A stretch of DNA of 64,000 bases from Mesostigma viride. Its lineage: Eukaryota > Streptophyta > Mesostigmatophyceae > Mesostigmatales > Mesostigmataceae. Location of the stretch: positions 1,766,747-1,830,746 of the forward strand of contig RPFO01000026.1 in assembly GCA_009746045.1 (NCBI GenBank). Reading direction: 5' to 3'. The first letter of the stretch is position 1; each line of letters starts with the position of its first letter. The notes under the pieces are model-generated. The model searched no databases. It had not been told where the DNA came from and was given only the letters and a program-made list of their open reading frames with translations. The translations under genes were made by a program, and so were the position numbers. Shown here piece by piece: positions 53,400-64,000 of this stretch.

Positions 53400-55080
53400 A
53401 TGGTCTGAGATCCTGCCGATAAATCGGCTGGATCTTCACAATTTTGCAAACCAGATGCCATCCAACCTACCCATATCCAATGGCTGTCCTTGGGGGCCAA
53501 GCATGTTCATGAGTTGCCCTTCGGGTTGGTATATCACAACCTCACATATATGCAGGGTAGGCCATGTTTAACTGCCGTCAAAGTCAGGGGGGTCAAGACG
53601 CGCGTTTTCATTTTTGGTAGAATGTGCATTTTGAATTATGTTATAAGACCTAGGCACCTACCACTTCAGGGATGATAAACAATTAGTTGCTGAACAGTTT
53701 GAGCCATTGGGGTCATCATTTGGGTGGGTATACCAGCAGTTACACCCAGTACAGCCCATAGGGGTACCGTTGGTAAAAAGCAACCAAGGGAGTAGGGGTG
53801 GGCATACTACCTCCTAATATGGCCACCAACCATGCCAAACAATACATTTCCCTTCCACAATGATGGGGAAACATAACTGCATCATCACACTGCCCTTACA
53901 TGGCACCTATGTGCAGGTGCCACCTTGTCCATGCACGTAGGTAACGTGGTACGGACACCCTACGCAAGGCATGCATTCTAGGAGGCAGCCACCAACAAAC
54001 TAGTGGTGTTGAGCCTATTTCAGCCTGCCCTAGCAAGGATAAACTAGGCCTAAGCTGCTATAGCTTGCCAGGTGATGGCCAGCACACCTGGTGGCACATG
54101 CTGTCAATGGGAAGCTTTTACTCACCAGTTACGTGCTTGATGATGCCACAGAGACCAGCCAACTGCCTCACACTCATGCAATATGTGTATGGGAAATGTA
54201 TAACAACCATATATGGAGGTATTCAAACCCATACAGCCTCTCAAACTTATCACCATCACCCTGTGGCAGGTCAACTGACTGAGGGAAGCATCTAAGAAGG
54301 GTGTTTTAGAAAGGGGCCAGGCCAGGGTCAAGAAAGAGCATGAATAGTGCAAAAAGAATGTGCTACACAAGCTAGAACGTATATATAAACGTCAAACATC
54401 GATAGGAAAACGATGCTTAAGCTTTACCAGGCATGGATGGCGTTACCTTGGCCCAGGCGGTGGCCGCAAAATGGCGCATTTCGGCACACCAAAGTTGTGC
54501 AGCATGGTCGCTGGATTCGGCGATTTCTGGCCACCATTGCACGTTTACGACTACTATGTATCATAAAAAGTACAAAGAAACCAATATATACTTTGAAATA
54601 CGCCGGAAAGGTATTGCTGTCAACGTTTCTATCGTCCGGCCTGATCGCAGTTTTTTCCAGCAAGAACGCTGCCGACACCTATCAAATGGCATTCCCGCGA
54701 ACCAAAAATTGGCCTGTATGATCCTTAGGACGTTTAAAATCAATATCCTAAGTTTGGCCAGAAAATTCGAACGCAAACGTAAATGCCATGCGTGGGCGCA
54801 AGCCGCCATGGCCAGGTCGTCGTTTTCCGGAATGCACGTTGTACGTGAAAAAGTACCCTGACCCCTTGTACTTTGACCGGCCAGAACACCTCTATAACTT
54901 TGTCAAAAGTATGCAAACCCTAGTACCATGCTGTGAAGAATTTTATAAACTTTCGATCTTCTCAGCTAAACGTTTCCTAATTCTCAATAGATTTCGCGGC
55001 ATCTGGTCCCCCGAGAAGAGGCCGATGCATCGGCTGGAACTCGATTTTTGGCGGAAAATCGGCAGCAACACCATTTAGGG
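53400..55080. other. unclassified sequence, no convincing gene
   Basis: Open frames of 60-140 codons occur on both strands (for example 54413-54861) but overlap each other and show no domain, repeat or splice logic. They are probably chance or old mobile-element remains. Confidence 0.4.
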
Positions 55081-55269
55081 GTTAATTTAATTTTTTTTCT
55101 AATCAAGGAGACAACCAGCGCAGGCCAGAAATAAAATAAAATAAAATAAAATTGTAACATATCTCCGTTGGGAGTACATGTAGCACTGTCATCATATCCC
55201 TGAGAAAGGGGCATAATAATTAACTAATTAATAAAACACGTGCTCCCGTTGGGGAGTCACGGAGCACCG

Positions 55270-56034
55270 AAGTGCAAGCTTGTAATCCCTGTGTGTGCAC
55301 TACAGGAGAAAGGGCAGAGACCAGTCTCCTTCATGCCAAAGGCATGCCACAGCTGCATTCGGGCGCGCTAGCTAAGGACAGGCTAACGATCCGGCAAACT
55401 GTGGGTGCAATAGGGGCATGCAATAGGGCTCTTTGGGCCATCCTAGCTCTGGACCGAGTGCCACCAGCGTTTATTGCTGCCATTCGCCGACTGTATGAGG
55501 GCTCACAGGCAGTAGTGCGGACTGCGGAAGGCACCACCCCACCGGCCATTCCCCCTTCACCACGGGGTGTGGCAAGGTTGTGTCCTGTCCCCATACCTGT
55601 TCATTATTGTCGTGGACCACGTCATGCGCCAGGCACATGCGCGCTTTACTGCTCTTAAGGGGTTCGAGCCAGGCTTGGACATCCTTAACGAGCGTGGGCA
55701 CGGCGGGGTTAGCACGGGTTAGGTACCGCCTGGCTGATCTGTGATTTATGCGGACGACATGCACCACCCTCATCGCGCGCCCCGAGCACATTCAGACCTG
55801 GCTGGACTGTCTCGGCCTGCATGGAGGCGAGGGCGGTGGGGTTGGAGATTAGTGTCAAAACTGAGGCGATGGTGATTGGGGCCTCCAGTCGTCCACCGCT
55901 GACGCGCCTGCTCGATGGGACGGAGGTCCCATTCCGCGACCGCTTCAAACTATTGGGGAGCATGCTCCCTGACACCGCCGATGATGTGGACGTCCGCATT
56001 GGCCTGACCTGCAGGGGCTAGGCTTCGTTCCCAT
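55270..56034 (+). pseudogene. LINE reverse transcriptase fragment 2 (palm with YADD), interrupted by copy C
   Basis: Read across frames it gives the RT core: VWQGCVLSPYLF (QG-SP motif, ~55570-55605), the catalytic IYADDM (TAT GCG GAC GAC at 55747-55758), GLEISVKTEAMVIG and LLGSMLPDTADDVDVRIGL. Stops and frame changes make it dead. It is cut at 56034 by LINE copy C and resumes at 57804. Confidence 0.75.
56023..56034. repeat. target-site duplication of LINE copy C, left
   Basis: CTTCGTTCCCAT, repeated at 57792-57803 on the other side of copy C. Confidence 0.8.
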
Positions 56035-57791
56035 TAATTAATTAAAATCATAGCTCCGTTGGGAGCATATGTAACACATAGCCCTGAGAAAGGGGCATCT
56101 ATGGGTTTGTAATACAATCAGGGCTACAACCTGCAGGTGGAGGATGTACAACTGTCACCTGCTCTGGGTGCACAAGGTGCACCTGCACCGCCATGATGGT
56201 TCATGCCTCCTTACCAAGCACAGGCACCCAGGGGGGGCTTGAGGAGAGGGCCTAGAAGGCCTGCATGACATATGGGGTGGAGGGTATGTGGCTAGGCTAT
56301 AGCTGGTGTACACATGGCATCTCAGCAGAGAGTAACTCCCTGCATAGGCATAGCAGGGCTAAATTCTTAATGCATCATCCATGGGAGGTCCCATTGTAGG
56401 CTGGGCGCGGCTAGATACTGAAAGCATCATAGTCCATGGGGGCCATTATGGGCGCACATGCGCGTGGGCCACTTGCAAGGCTAAGCCTATCTAATCTACA
56501 CTACTGGTATATTCCCTAGCCTGGAGTGGCAGGAGGGGCCTGCCAGGGCTTGTGGTCAACGTGGATGACCGCCCCCCTCCAGTATACCGGCTTCCCCCCT
56601 GCACGCTGCCGGAGCTGAAGGTAGGTCGGCCATAGCTCGCGTCGCCGCTGTTGCTGGGCCAAGGTCAAGTCGTCGTCCAGCGTGAAGCGAGTCTCCGAGA
56701 GCTTCTTGCGGCATTTAAGGAACGCCAGCTCAGTTGTCCGTCATGTACTTAAAGGTGAGGAGCACGGGTGCCGGGCCAGCCTTCCCCCGCGCGCGGGGGA
56801 GGCGGACAACCGACATGTCCAGCTCACCAGTGAGTAAAATGGGGGCAAGAATGGCGCGCTTAACTGCCTCAAGGAGACTCGTGGAGGTCTCACCTGCCGG
56901 CTGGTCGAAGTGCTTGACGATGACATTGTGGCTGCGCTTGTCGAGCTCGGCCGCCTCGCGAAGGTCGAGGGCTTGTTGCTTGAGTTGTGCCGCGATGGTG
57001 GAGGTGGTGGAGGTGGTGTGATGCTTAAGCAAGTCCGCCCAGGTGGAGGGAACATCACTGGCCGGGCCAGCAGGTGCCGGCTGGGCAGCGATTTCCTGCA
57101 CCGCTTGGGCGGTGAGGCCGGCGGTGTCATGCAAGCTCGAGTAAACAGATCAAGGGCGGTGGCGGTGGCTTGAAGGCGTTGGTCGAGGTCGAGGAGCTGG
57201 GCTTTGATGTCGGCAGTGAAGGCGGAAACGGCGGTGGAGGTGGAGGCGGCGGCGGTGGAAATGTGAGGAAGTTCAGCAGTCAGCGTGCCGCCGATTGCTG
57301 AAATGTCGGCAGCAAGGGGGGTCACGTGCTGCTGGAAGGCTTCCGTCAGGATGGAACGGAGTGTGGGGGCGGAGATGGAAGGAGCCCAGATCTCGCCGTC
57401 GGAGCGCTTGAGAAGGGAGTTGAGGATGGCGTGCTGGAGTTCGGGGCGCTTGCACCCGGGCAGCAGGGTGAGGTGTCGCCAGAGGCGGCCGTCCGGGAGG
57501 ATGAGGCGATTGTTCTCGTGGAGATGGAGGCACAGGTCGTAAAGCGAAGCGTATAGTCCCCGAAGAAGATGCATCTCATAGCATCGGTCGGAGACGGGTT
57601 GGTCCAGTCGTAATCAGTGACCATGAAAGGCAGTTGCCGAAAGCTCGGTTCTGAGGGGCGGGAGGACCCTCCTGTTTTGTCGGCTGAGCGGGTGCGCTTG
57701 GGGTCAGGCGATGCAGATGGCGAGGCGTTAAGCCCGGGAGGTTGCTGGACGACCACCAGTGCACGACTAGTGTCACCGCTGCCTGCCGGAC
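56035..57791 (-). mobile_element. L1-ORF1-like LINE, copy C, inserted in RT fragment 2
   Basis: Minus strand. Its 5' end lies at ~57791, inside the ORF1 frame, which runs leftward to about 56520 with frame breaks (RLPRARGKAGPAP and DDLTLAQQQRRREL present). A 3' UTR nearly identical to copy B's and an ATTAATTAATTAA tail at 56035 follow. Flanked by CTTCGTTCCCAT on both sides. Confidence 0.8.
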
Positions 57792-57803
57792 CTTCGTTCC
57801 CAT

Positions 57804-58440
57804 GGGCTAGGCTTCGTTCGCTCAACACCTACTGGCGCTCAAAGGGCCTGGTGGACGAGCACCGCAAGCGCATGCTCTTCAAGGTCCTCGTCCTCACGGT
57901 GCTCACGTATGGCGCCGAGGCGTGGACACTCACGGCAACACTGGCAGCTATAAGCTAGACGGCACGGCCACCAGGATGCTTCGACAGGTCCTGAACGTCG
58001 GGTTTTCTCAGCGTAGGTCATTAGAGTCTTTGTATCACGGTATATGCCTCGCATTTCGGATGAGATTAGGCAGCGTAGGATAGCATTTGTAGGACATCTT
58101 GCTCGCACCAGCCAGGTCGACACCGCCCTTGGTCTGGCCGGTCCCCAGCGGCTCGGCTAACCAGGGCGGCGTATTTTGACCTGCATGGCCTGGCCCCAAG
58201 AACATTCCTAAAAGGGTAGGGAAACATGCCATGACCTATTATACCCAGATGTTGCTGGACGACCTAGTGGTCCCAGCCCAGTTTTAGTACCGCATCCGGC
58301 CTCTCTCTCCCTTCTCTGGACTGCCATGCAGGACAAGAAGCGGTGGCAGAAGATTGTCAAGGCCCACACGCCAGCCCCTGTGGGCAAGCCGCCTCCCCCC
58401 AAGAGGCGGAGCCGTTTTGATGAGTAGCGTAGATAGGCTT
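57804..58440 (+). pseudogene. LINE reverse transcriptase fragment 2, continued (thumb and C-terminus)
   Basis: It continues after copy C with ARLRSLNTYWRSKGLVDEHR and VLVLTVLTYGAEAWTLT, then RMLRQVLNV, MPRISDEIRQRRIAFVGHLA and a Lys/Pro-rich end, in several frames. YGAEAWTLT and RR-IAFVGHLAR are typical of the end of LINE reverse transcriptases. A 3' end with CCTCCCAACGGAC and TTATAATTTAATTTAATTTA follows at 58525-58572. Confidence 0.75.
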
Positions 58441-58589
58441 TTCTAGACTAGATATAGCTTAGAGTTAGGTTAGTTCGATTACGCGGCTTCCTCCACTCCA
58501 CCCATCCAACCTGGAATATGTGCTACATGACCTCCCAACGGACAGGCATGTTATAATTTAATTTAATTTATTAGGGGCATAATATGGCC

Positions 58590-58960
58590 AGGGTACGTCA
58601 AGTCGTCGTCTGCATGCTGCATGCAGCGTGTAGGGAAGTCCCCGAGAGGTTCTTGCGGCATTTAAACAACAGCTTATGTACTTAAAGGTGAGGAGCACGG
58701 CCGGGCCGGGCCGGGCCAGCCTTACCCCACGCGCGGGGAACGTGGACGCAGCCGATCGACATCCGCGCGCAGCTCACCAGCTAGCTAGTGAGTTGCATGG
58801 GGGCCAGCAAGATTGTCGCGCTTAAACGCTATATATGGCAAGAGACTCCGAGTTCTCACCTGCCGGCTTGTCAAAGTGCTTGACGATGACATTGTTGTGG
58901 CTGCGCTGGGTGAGGCCAGAAATAGAGGTGGATATGATGCTCAGTCATCTGAGCTGTCCT
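58590..58960 (-). pseudogene. decayed L1-ORF1-like fragment, copy D
   Basis: Pieces match copies B and C in the same order: TCTTGCGGCATTTAA, AAGGTGAGGAGCACGG, the GCGCGGGGA stretch, and CTGCCGGCTTGTCAAAGTGCTTGACGATGACATTG. Insertions and deletions are many and no frame survives. Confidence 0.6.
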
Positions 58961-59529
58961 CTACTGAAATGGCCCAGACAATGCGGTAGTGTAGCGGCGC
59001 TCCGTATCTAGCTCAGGGGTGAATAATAACCTCCACCGGACTAATTCTACCCTCCATGCTAGCAATGGGCCGTGGGGCCTGTGGGGATAAAACAGGAGCA
59101 TGCCCCTCAGGAAGGTGCATATCGCAGACGGCAGCCCATTTCTCCTAATTGTCTCATCATGCGGGCGCGGATATAGTCCCAGAAGGCAGAAGCCCGGCCT
59201 GCATCCTTTGAAAACAGTTGTGTCACATATAGGTCCGGGTCGCACTGCGTCGGTGCATGGCGCGCGAGAAAGTTTGCCAGTGGGTTGCATGCGACTGTCC
59301 AGATGAGGGGAACCGTTCTGCCAATTAAAGGAGGAGGTGTCTACCTGGTTGGCCCACCCGTCCTCCCGCCGGCAGGCGGGGCCGGCCCACAACATCAGTA
59401 TCACGTCAATCCGGCCGGCTTCGCTCCAAAGTGTCCGCGGAAATTCCAGGGAAATTTTGACGAAATTCGGTGCGCGCGGGAGTCGGGAGATCGATGTTGA
59501 GTGCACATTGCATTGCGAAGGCTATTGAA

Positions 59530-59714
59530 TTGAATTGCATTGGAACATAACTCCGTTGGGAGTATATAGTAGCACATATCCCTGAGAACATACCCCTCGA
59601 CCACCGCGGCCCCAGCGACTCCAGAAGCCCCAGCCTAGGGGAATACAGCAGCAGTAGTGTAGATCTAGAATAGTTAGACAGTGGCCTTGTACATGCCCGC
59701 CTACTACAGGCACT
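59530..59714. other. LINE end fragments at the edge of the third LTR element
   Basis: A minus-strand 3' end (AACTCCGTTGGGAGTATATAG at ~59548) is followed by a plus-strand piece equal to the end and 3' UTR of copy A (CCAGCCTAGGGGAATACAGC to CTACTACAGGCACT), which is cut by the LTR at 59715. Confidence 0.65.
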
Positions 59715-60197
59715 AGTTAGGAATGAGAAATGAACGACGTGATATATTGCTTGAGAACACTGTATGCTGTGAGCAATGAATTGCTTGGTTCATTAGAAAA
59801 TAGGTTTACCCTTTATCAACGTTCCTCTCACTGGCTGCGCCGCCAGTGACCGTTGGGTGCAGACCGTTGGCCCGAGGCCGCACGATGACAGGTAGCAGTC
59901 TAGTCACTGCATCGTGTGATCACAGATCAATGCACGCTGCAGTACGGTCCCTATCTAGGATACTCTAGTACCGTCCAATGACAGGACACTACGTATACTG
60001 GGTACTGACATCTGTCACGTACCCCAGTACCCAAAGTACCTATCTAGGGAAACGTATGCGACTCGACTAGCATTCCTATCTGCATAGCCCACGTGGTATT
60101 TATATTCACATACCAACGTAGGTTTACAAGGCTTATTCATACGTTGTATTCACAATGCCTTTGAGACTTAGTCTACAGCAAAGCATGGAGACTAACT
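59715..60197 (-). repeat. 3' LTR of the second Copia-like element
   Basis: Its ends AGTTAG and CTAACT are inverted copies of each other. It holds a GC-rich hairpin CACTGGCTGCGCCGCCAGTG (59830-59849). Its partner lies beyond 64000, so the boundary was set by the motif and by the break in the LINE sequence. Confidence 0.7.
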
Positions 60198-60571
60198 CCA
60201 GTATTGTTTTATTATTTATTTCTTAATGCAGGTCTGCACCCCCAACATTATTGTTATTGTTTTTAAGTTGATTAGGGGTACAAAAGAGACATGGCTGGTT
60301 GAGCCAGGTTGGTTACAGCTGGCTGTTCTGGCCAGGTGTTATATTGCACATTAAATAAGGTGTACACAGCTGGCTGGTTTGGCCAGTTATTGGAGCACAC
60401 ATTAAGTAAGTGGATACAAAGCTTGTGTCCTCAAGCTGCAAATGGATACAAATCTGACCTAGCCAGCACTCACACCCCACAACGAATGTGTTGAATTTTA
60501 TGGCGCCCAGCAGCTATCGCTGTGGTAAGGGGGTGTGGTGGTTGTGTACTGAGCTATGGCCAGTCATTTAT
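60198..60571 (-). other. 3' untranslated region of the second Copia-like element
   Basis: 374 bp between the pol stop and the 3' LTR, containing a GGCCAG-rich imperfect repeat (60285-60380). No strong purine tract like that of the first element is seen next to the LTR. Confidence 0.5.
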
Positions 60572-63500
60572 TCAAACACTGACTCTGATATCATAGGGGT
60601 TCATGTTCTGAAAGAGTAGCTGGTACTGTTGGCCAGCAGCATCCCGCAGCTTCGTTAAGCGTCTGCTGGGTTTCCTCATCATCCACATGAGTCCAGCTGG
60701 AAAGTAGGTTGCCTCCTGTTTGAGGATCACCCAATCCAGGTCAGTGTGGACAGCAGCAGAAACAGATTTCTTGGTTAGAAAACTGATCACAGAGTAGCTG
60801 TCAGTATAGAGATGTGAGATGACATTGCATGTGCTGCCTGCCTGGGTTTGTAGCCAGGTGAGCATGTGCTGCAGGGAACGAGCATGCAATGCAGCAGACA
60901 CCACAGCACGACATTCAGCTGAGTTGCTGCTGCCAGGTTTTCTGCGGTGTAGCCTGCTGTACCAGGAAGTGAGGGACATGTAATCTGACCTGTTGGTGAG
61001 AAAAAACAGCCCTGATTCCCGTGCCCCCATCTGATTGATTGTTCTGCTCTCCATGGAGCTGTCCATGACACTGTGGATGTGGATGTCTTCCATCAGATTC
61101 AGGCCATGGAGGATGAGGGGGGGCAGTCATTGACCAACTTCCTGATGTGACTGCATTTTATCTTGACTAGAACATCATGGGTGACCCTGCTGATGACAGC
61201 TAAGGGAGCCCCACAGATGGCTGACCACCACCCCAGTTTGCCCTGAACAGTGGCACACATGTGTAAGGGGAGGTAGTTGTCTTGCAGCAGATCTAGACAA
61301 TCTTGGATATATTCTGCAGGAGGAGAGAGGAGCAGACCCACTGATCTGGCTGCCTATGCAGCTGCAACATGATGCCACAGAACTGGATGGGGGTTGTGCT
61401 CAATTCCACCTGTTTGCCAATCTCATATGATTCCTGGACCTGCTGAATAAATGTTTCCACCTCAGCTCTAGGCCCACAAATGAGTTGGTCATCTCCATGC
61501 CACACAAAGAGCAGCAGTCCAGAGGGGGTGGGTACAACAAAAAAGCATGGGTCCAGGTCATCATACGTGGCCTTGAGCTTTTTGAATACTTCCTCTGCTG
61601 AGTCTCTGAAAATTTTGGGGCACTGACAAGCCCTTCCACCCCAATGTTGATGATAAGGTGGGGCTCATCAATGTAAGGTTTCCACACAGCTGGGGTGTCT
61701 ACCACGTACACCTTCCCTTTCCACACAGATTCAGCCTTTTCTGGGTCCCCCCTGAGGAAGGCCCTTTTAATATCAGTGGCTTTGCAGACATAGTCTTGGC
61801 CTGCATTGAGGTTGTGGAGGAATAGGGAGAGCATGATCCTGAGTGAGGTTTGTTGCAGCCCAGGTGTGTAGGTTTCCCCTTTTGGCAGTGTGGATGTCCC
61901 CTTTAATTCTGTGACACATGGTCTGGCATGGAAGATTGGGGAGCCCACTTTTTGGGTTTTTGTTTGAGAACAAATTTTAATCTGAGCTTTTTGGCTCCCT
62001 CTGGCACGTCCCATGAAGGGGTGACAGGAGGTTTGTATTGAGGGTTTTTGGGGTTGGGCAGGACCCATTCCTGCCTGGCTTGGTGGACAATGGCCATCAG
62101 CCACTTGGTAAACCCTTTTTGTGTTTTGCATTCTTGTATGACGTGGGAGATTTGGTGGGGTGAGTGCATGGCTATGTCCCACTTACCCAGCCCAAAGGCT
62201 GAGGGATGGAGGAACTGGCTGTGCACTAACTTGTCCAGATCAGGGATCTCCCCTGGTGCATACTGAGTGTTGACTGCCTTGATGACAGCATCCATACCAG
62301 GGACAATACTGGAGAGAGGGATTTTAAAGTGGTCCAGAGGAACTGCACCCACCCCTGTGACACTGAGCTCATTAGCTGAGATAAGCACCCCAGGATAGGA
62401 TACAAAAGGTTCCCCCAACAAGGTGTTACCAGAGTACCCCTCCACCACCTGGAAGGGTGTCTGAATACCAAGTATAGGGAGCATCACCTGTCCCACTACA
62501 TCCAGTGAGCTTTGGCCTGAGAAATCCTGCACCCGTGCCCAAAATGAAGGTGCAATCTCAAGACCAGGGATGGCTTGTGCACTGATCACACTGACCTGTG
62601 CCTGAGTGTCTATTGCCAGGGTCCAGGGGTCCTGACTAGTGCACACAGCTGAGACTTTTGCCAACCCTTCGGCCACAGCAGCTTGTTGCTTATGTGACCT
62701 GTGTAATGCTTGCAAGGCGACTGCCAATCTTGACCTCAGAGCGGGAGGGTTGGCAGACAATTTGGTGCCTTGGGGCTGAGCTAATGCTTCCAACCCAGCT
62801 ACCTCGTGCCTGGTTAAGCAATCCCCAGGTTGTGAAGTGGGCCTGGCTTCACTGAGGGTGGAAGGGTTCACAGAGGGTGCTGTGGTGCTGTCAACAGCAG
62901 TAATTGGTGGCTCAGGCTACTGCTGGGCATGCTGGAGTTGCCAGATAGAAGTAGTGAGTCCATGCTTAAAGACTCTTCCCCAGGCACGTCTGCCATGGGA
63001 GAATAATACTTCTTAATTCTATGACAGCTCACCCTGTGACGCTTCCCATTGATATTGTGCTTGACCTCCACGGTCTTGCTGTTTTTGGTAAATCCACGGA
63101 TGGTAACTGGACCTAGCCAAGTTCCAACCTTACCAAAGCTGTTTTCCTTGTAATAGAGAACTTGATCACCTTTTTGGAATACTGGCCTGGGATGGGTTTT
63201 ATCTTTTTCTGCCAGTTTTGCTGAGGTTTGTGCACGTGCAGTGTTGTACAGTGCTATCACCTCTGGGGGATATACACCTGCCTGCAGGCCTGCTGGGATT
63301 ACTTCACCCCACTTGGCATGCAAGACAGGTCTCATGTTTAGGGTTGTGCACATTTCATGACACCAGAGTGCCCTGTCACAATAGACCCCTGAAGTAGCAT
63401 CCTTGGAAGGATTTTTGGCTAGTAGGGTTTTGACAGATCTGATGGTTCTTTCAATGACCCCCTGACCCTCATGATCTTCCAGCCCAGCAATCTCTATTGC

Positions 63501-64000
63501 TTCACACCCTTCCAGGTCAGTCAGACAAGAAAATTGTTGATCAAGCAAAATTCTGTCAACTGGGTAGAATCTGGGTAAAGCAATCATGAGTGCAACACGT
63601 AGCTGCCCTGCAGACATGCCAGGTAAGGGTTCCATTACTGTGAACCTGGACCATGAGTCTTTTAGGATCAGGTAGGGTTGGACATCTTTGTTGATGTGCA
63701 TCACATCCCCCACTATCATGCCCCTATTGGTGGAAGGAGTTGCAGTATGCCATTTTTGAGGTTTGGGGCTATTGAACTGACATTCTTGACAGTGTTGTCT
63801 AGCCAGTTTTACTGCATTCCTGAGTTGTTTTCCCATGCTACTACCCCCCAGCCGTCTGGCCAGTTCCTCAGCCACTGTTTCATGACCCATGGCTAGCAGC
63901 AGCTGGTGAGCAAGCTCCTTGATATCAATGGAGTTGTCAACAGTAGGGGTTAGTGCTTTTATGTAAGGTTCCAGTACAGGGTGTTGGGAGGACAGTAAGG
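60572..64000 (-). pseudogene. pol: Pol of the second Copia-like element (integrase, retropepsin-like, RT, RNase H), frame-broken
   Basis: Reads from the right edge leftward. The integrase (to ~62868) has a His pair (LAHQLLLAMGH), CQEC, GDVMHI, LLDQQF and GVIERTI, with 29 residues between the last Asp and Glu. The retropepsin-like domain (~62830-62230) has LAIDTQAQVSVIS and TLLGEPFV. RT (~62000-61100) has LRLKFVLKQ, IKRAFLRGD and VWHGDDQLI. RNase H (~61090-60572) has VMDSSMES, SAECRAV and YTDSYS. The frame changes at least four times, near 62870, 61960 (T5), 61615 (A4/T4) and 61540 (A6). Domain order matches the complete element, so the arrangement is shared rather than accidental. Stops at 60572. 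Confidence 0.8.

Larger units (their letters stand above)
59715..64000 (-). mobile_element. second large Copia-like LTR retrotransposon, partial, runs off right edge
   Basis: On the minus strand its 3' LTR is 60197-59715 (483 bp), AGTTAG...CTAACT. The 5' part lies outside the window. GCACT (59710-59714) is the candidate target duplication. It interrupts a LINE 3' UTR whose intact form is seen near 48905-48920. It encodes a pol related to that of the element at 35.4-43.2 kb. Confidence 0.85.

Noticed and set aside
54413-54861. ORFs of 100-142 codons in the 54-kb region
   Set aside because: They overlap in several frames, show no motif, and sit among mobile-element remains.

Overview
The window is eukaryotic nuclear DNA. 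It holds a host gene with GT-AG introns, dense simple repeats, and a thick layer of retrotransposons. The overall style suggests a unicellular alga, probably of the green lineage, but no marker gene confirms this. Region 1-10.9 kb carries one host gene on the minus strand that leaves the left edge. It encodes a six-transmembrane voltage-gated cation channel of the K+/CNG superfamily, and nine exons can be placed with matching splice phases. Its introns hold a 59-bp tandem array, (GGA)n tracts and a G-rich minisatellite. Region 10.9-17.25 kb is mostly intergenic, with dispersed non-coding repeats, a short tandem array and poorly defined plus-strand ORFs.

Region 17,253-44,696 is the centrepiece: an integrated polinton-like virus (PLV) of about 18.7 kb once two later retrotransposon insertions are subtracted. 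It has ~760-bp terminal inverted repeats (TIRs), each with two strong hairpins. From a divergent promoter at ~25.58 kb, five genes run left: a primase-helicase, a tyrosine recombinase, an AT-hook-like basic protein, a packaging ATPase and a coiled-coil protein. Eleven genes run right: a fibre-like protein, a basic zinc-finger-like protein, the penton, a small amphipathic protein, the double-jelly-roll major capsid protein, an Ig-repeat/lectin-like adhesin and several small unknowns. No protein-primed DNA polymerase B is present. Most of the virus genes share a two-part promoter-like motif, TCTAA-N7-GGTATA.

The right TIR is split by a complete 7.8-kb Copia-like retrotransposon (35,375-43,199; LTRs nearly identical; target duplication GAACC). 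A second, internally deleted relative (43,608-44,534; target duplication GGCGG) interrupts it further out. A third relative (59,715 to the right edge, minus strand) sits in a LINE remnant. The elements share AGTT...AACT termini. The two with preserved pol also share an order of integrase, retropepsin-like domain, RT, RNase H, with H-G-D-D in the RT active site. These traits are unusual for Copia.

Region 44.7-59.7 kb is a graveyard of non-LTR elements. It includes an inverted pair of restriction-like-endonuclease LINE ends abutting the PLV, three copies of an L1-ORF1-like element, and pieces of a YADD reverse transcriptase nested by insertions with visible target-site duplications. Several otherwise good reading frames, host and mobile alike, break exactly at mononucleotide runs. 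Part of the apparent pseudogenisation is therefore probably assembly indel error.
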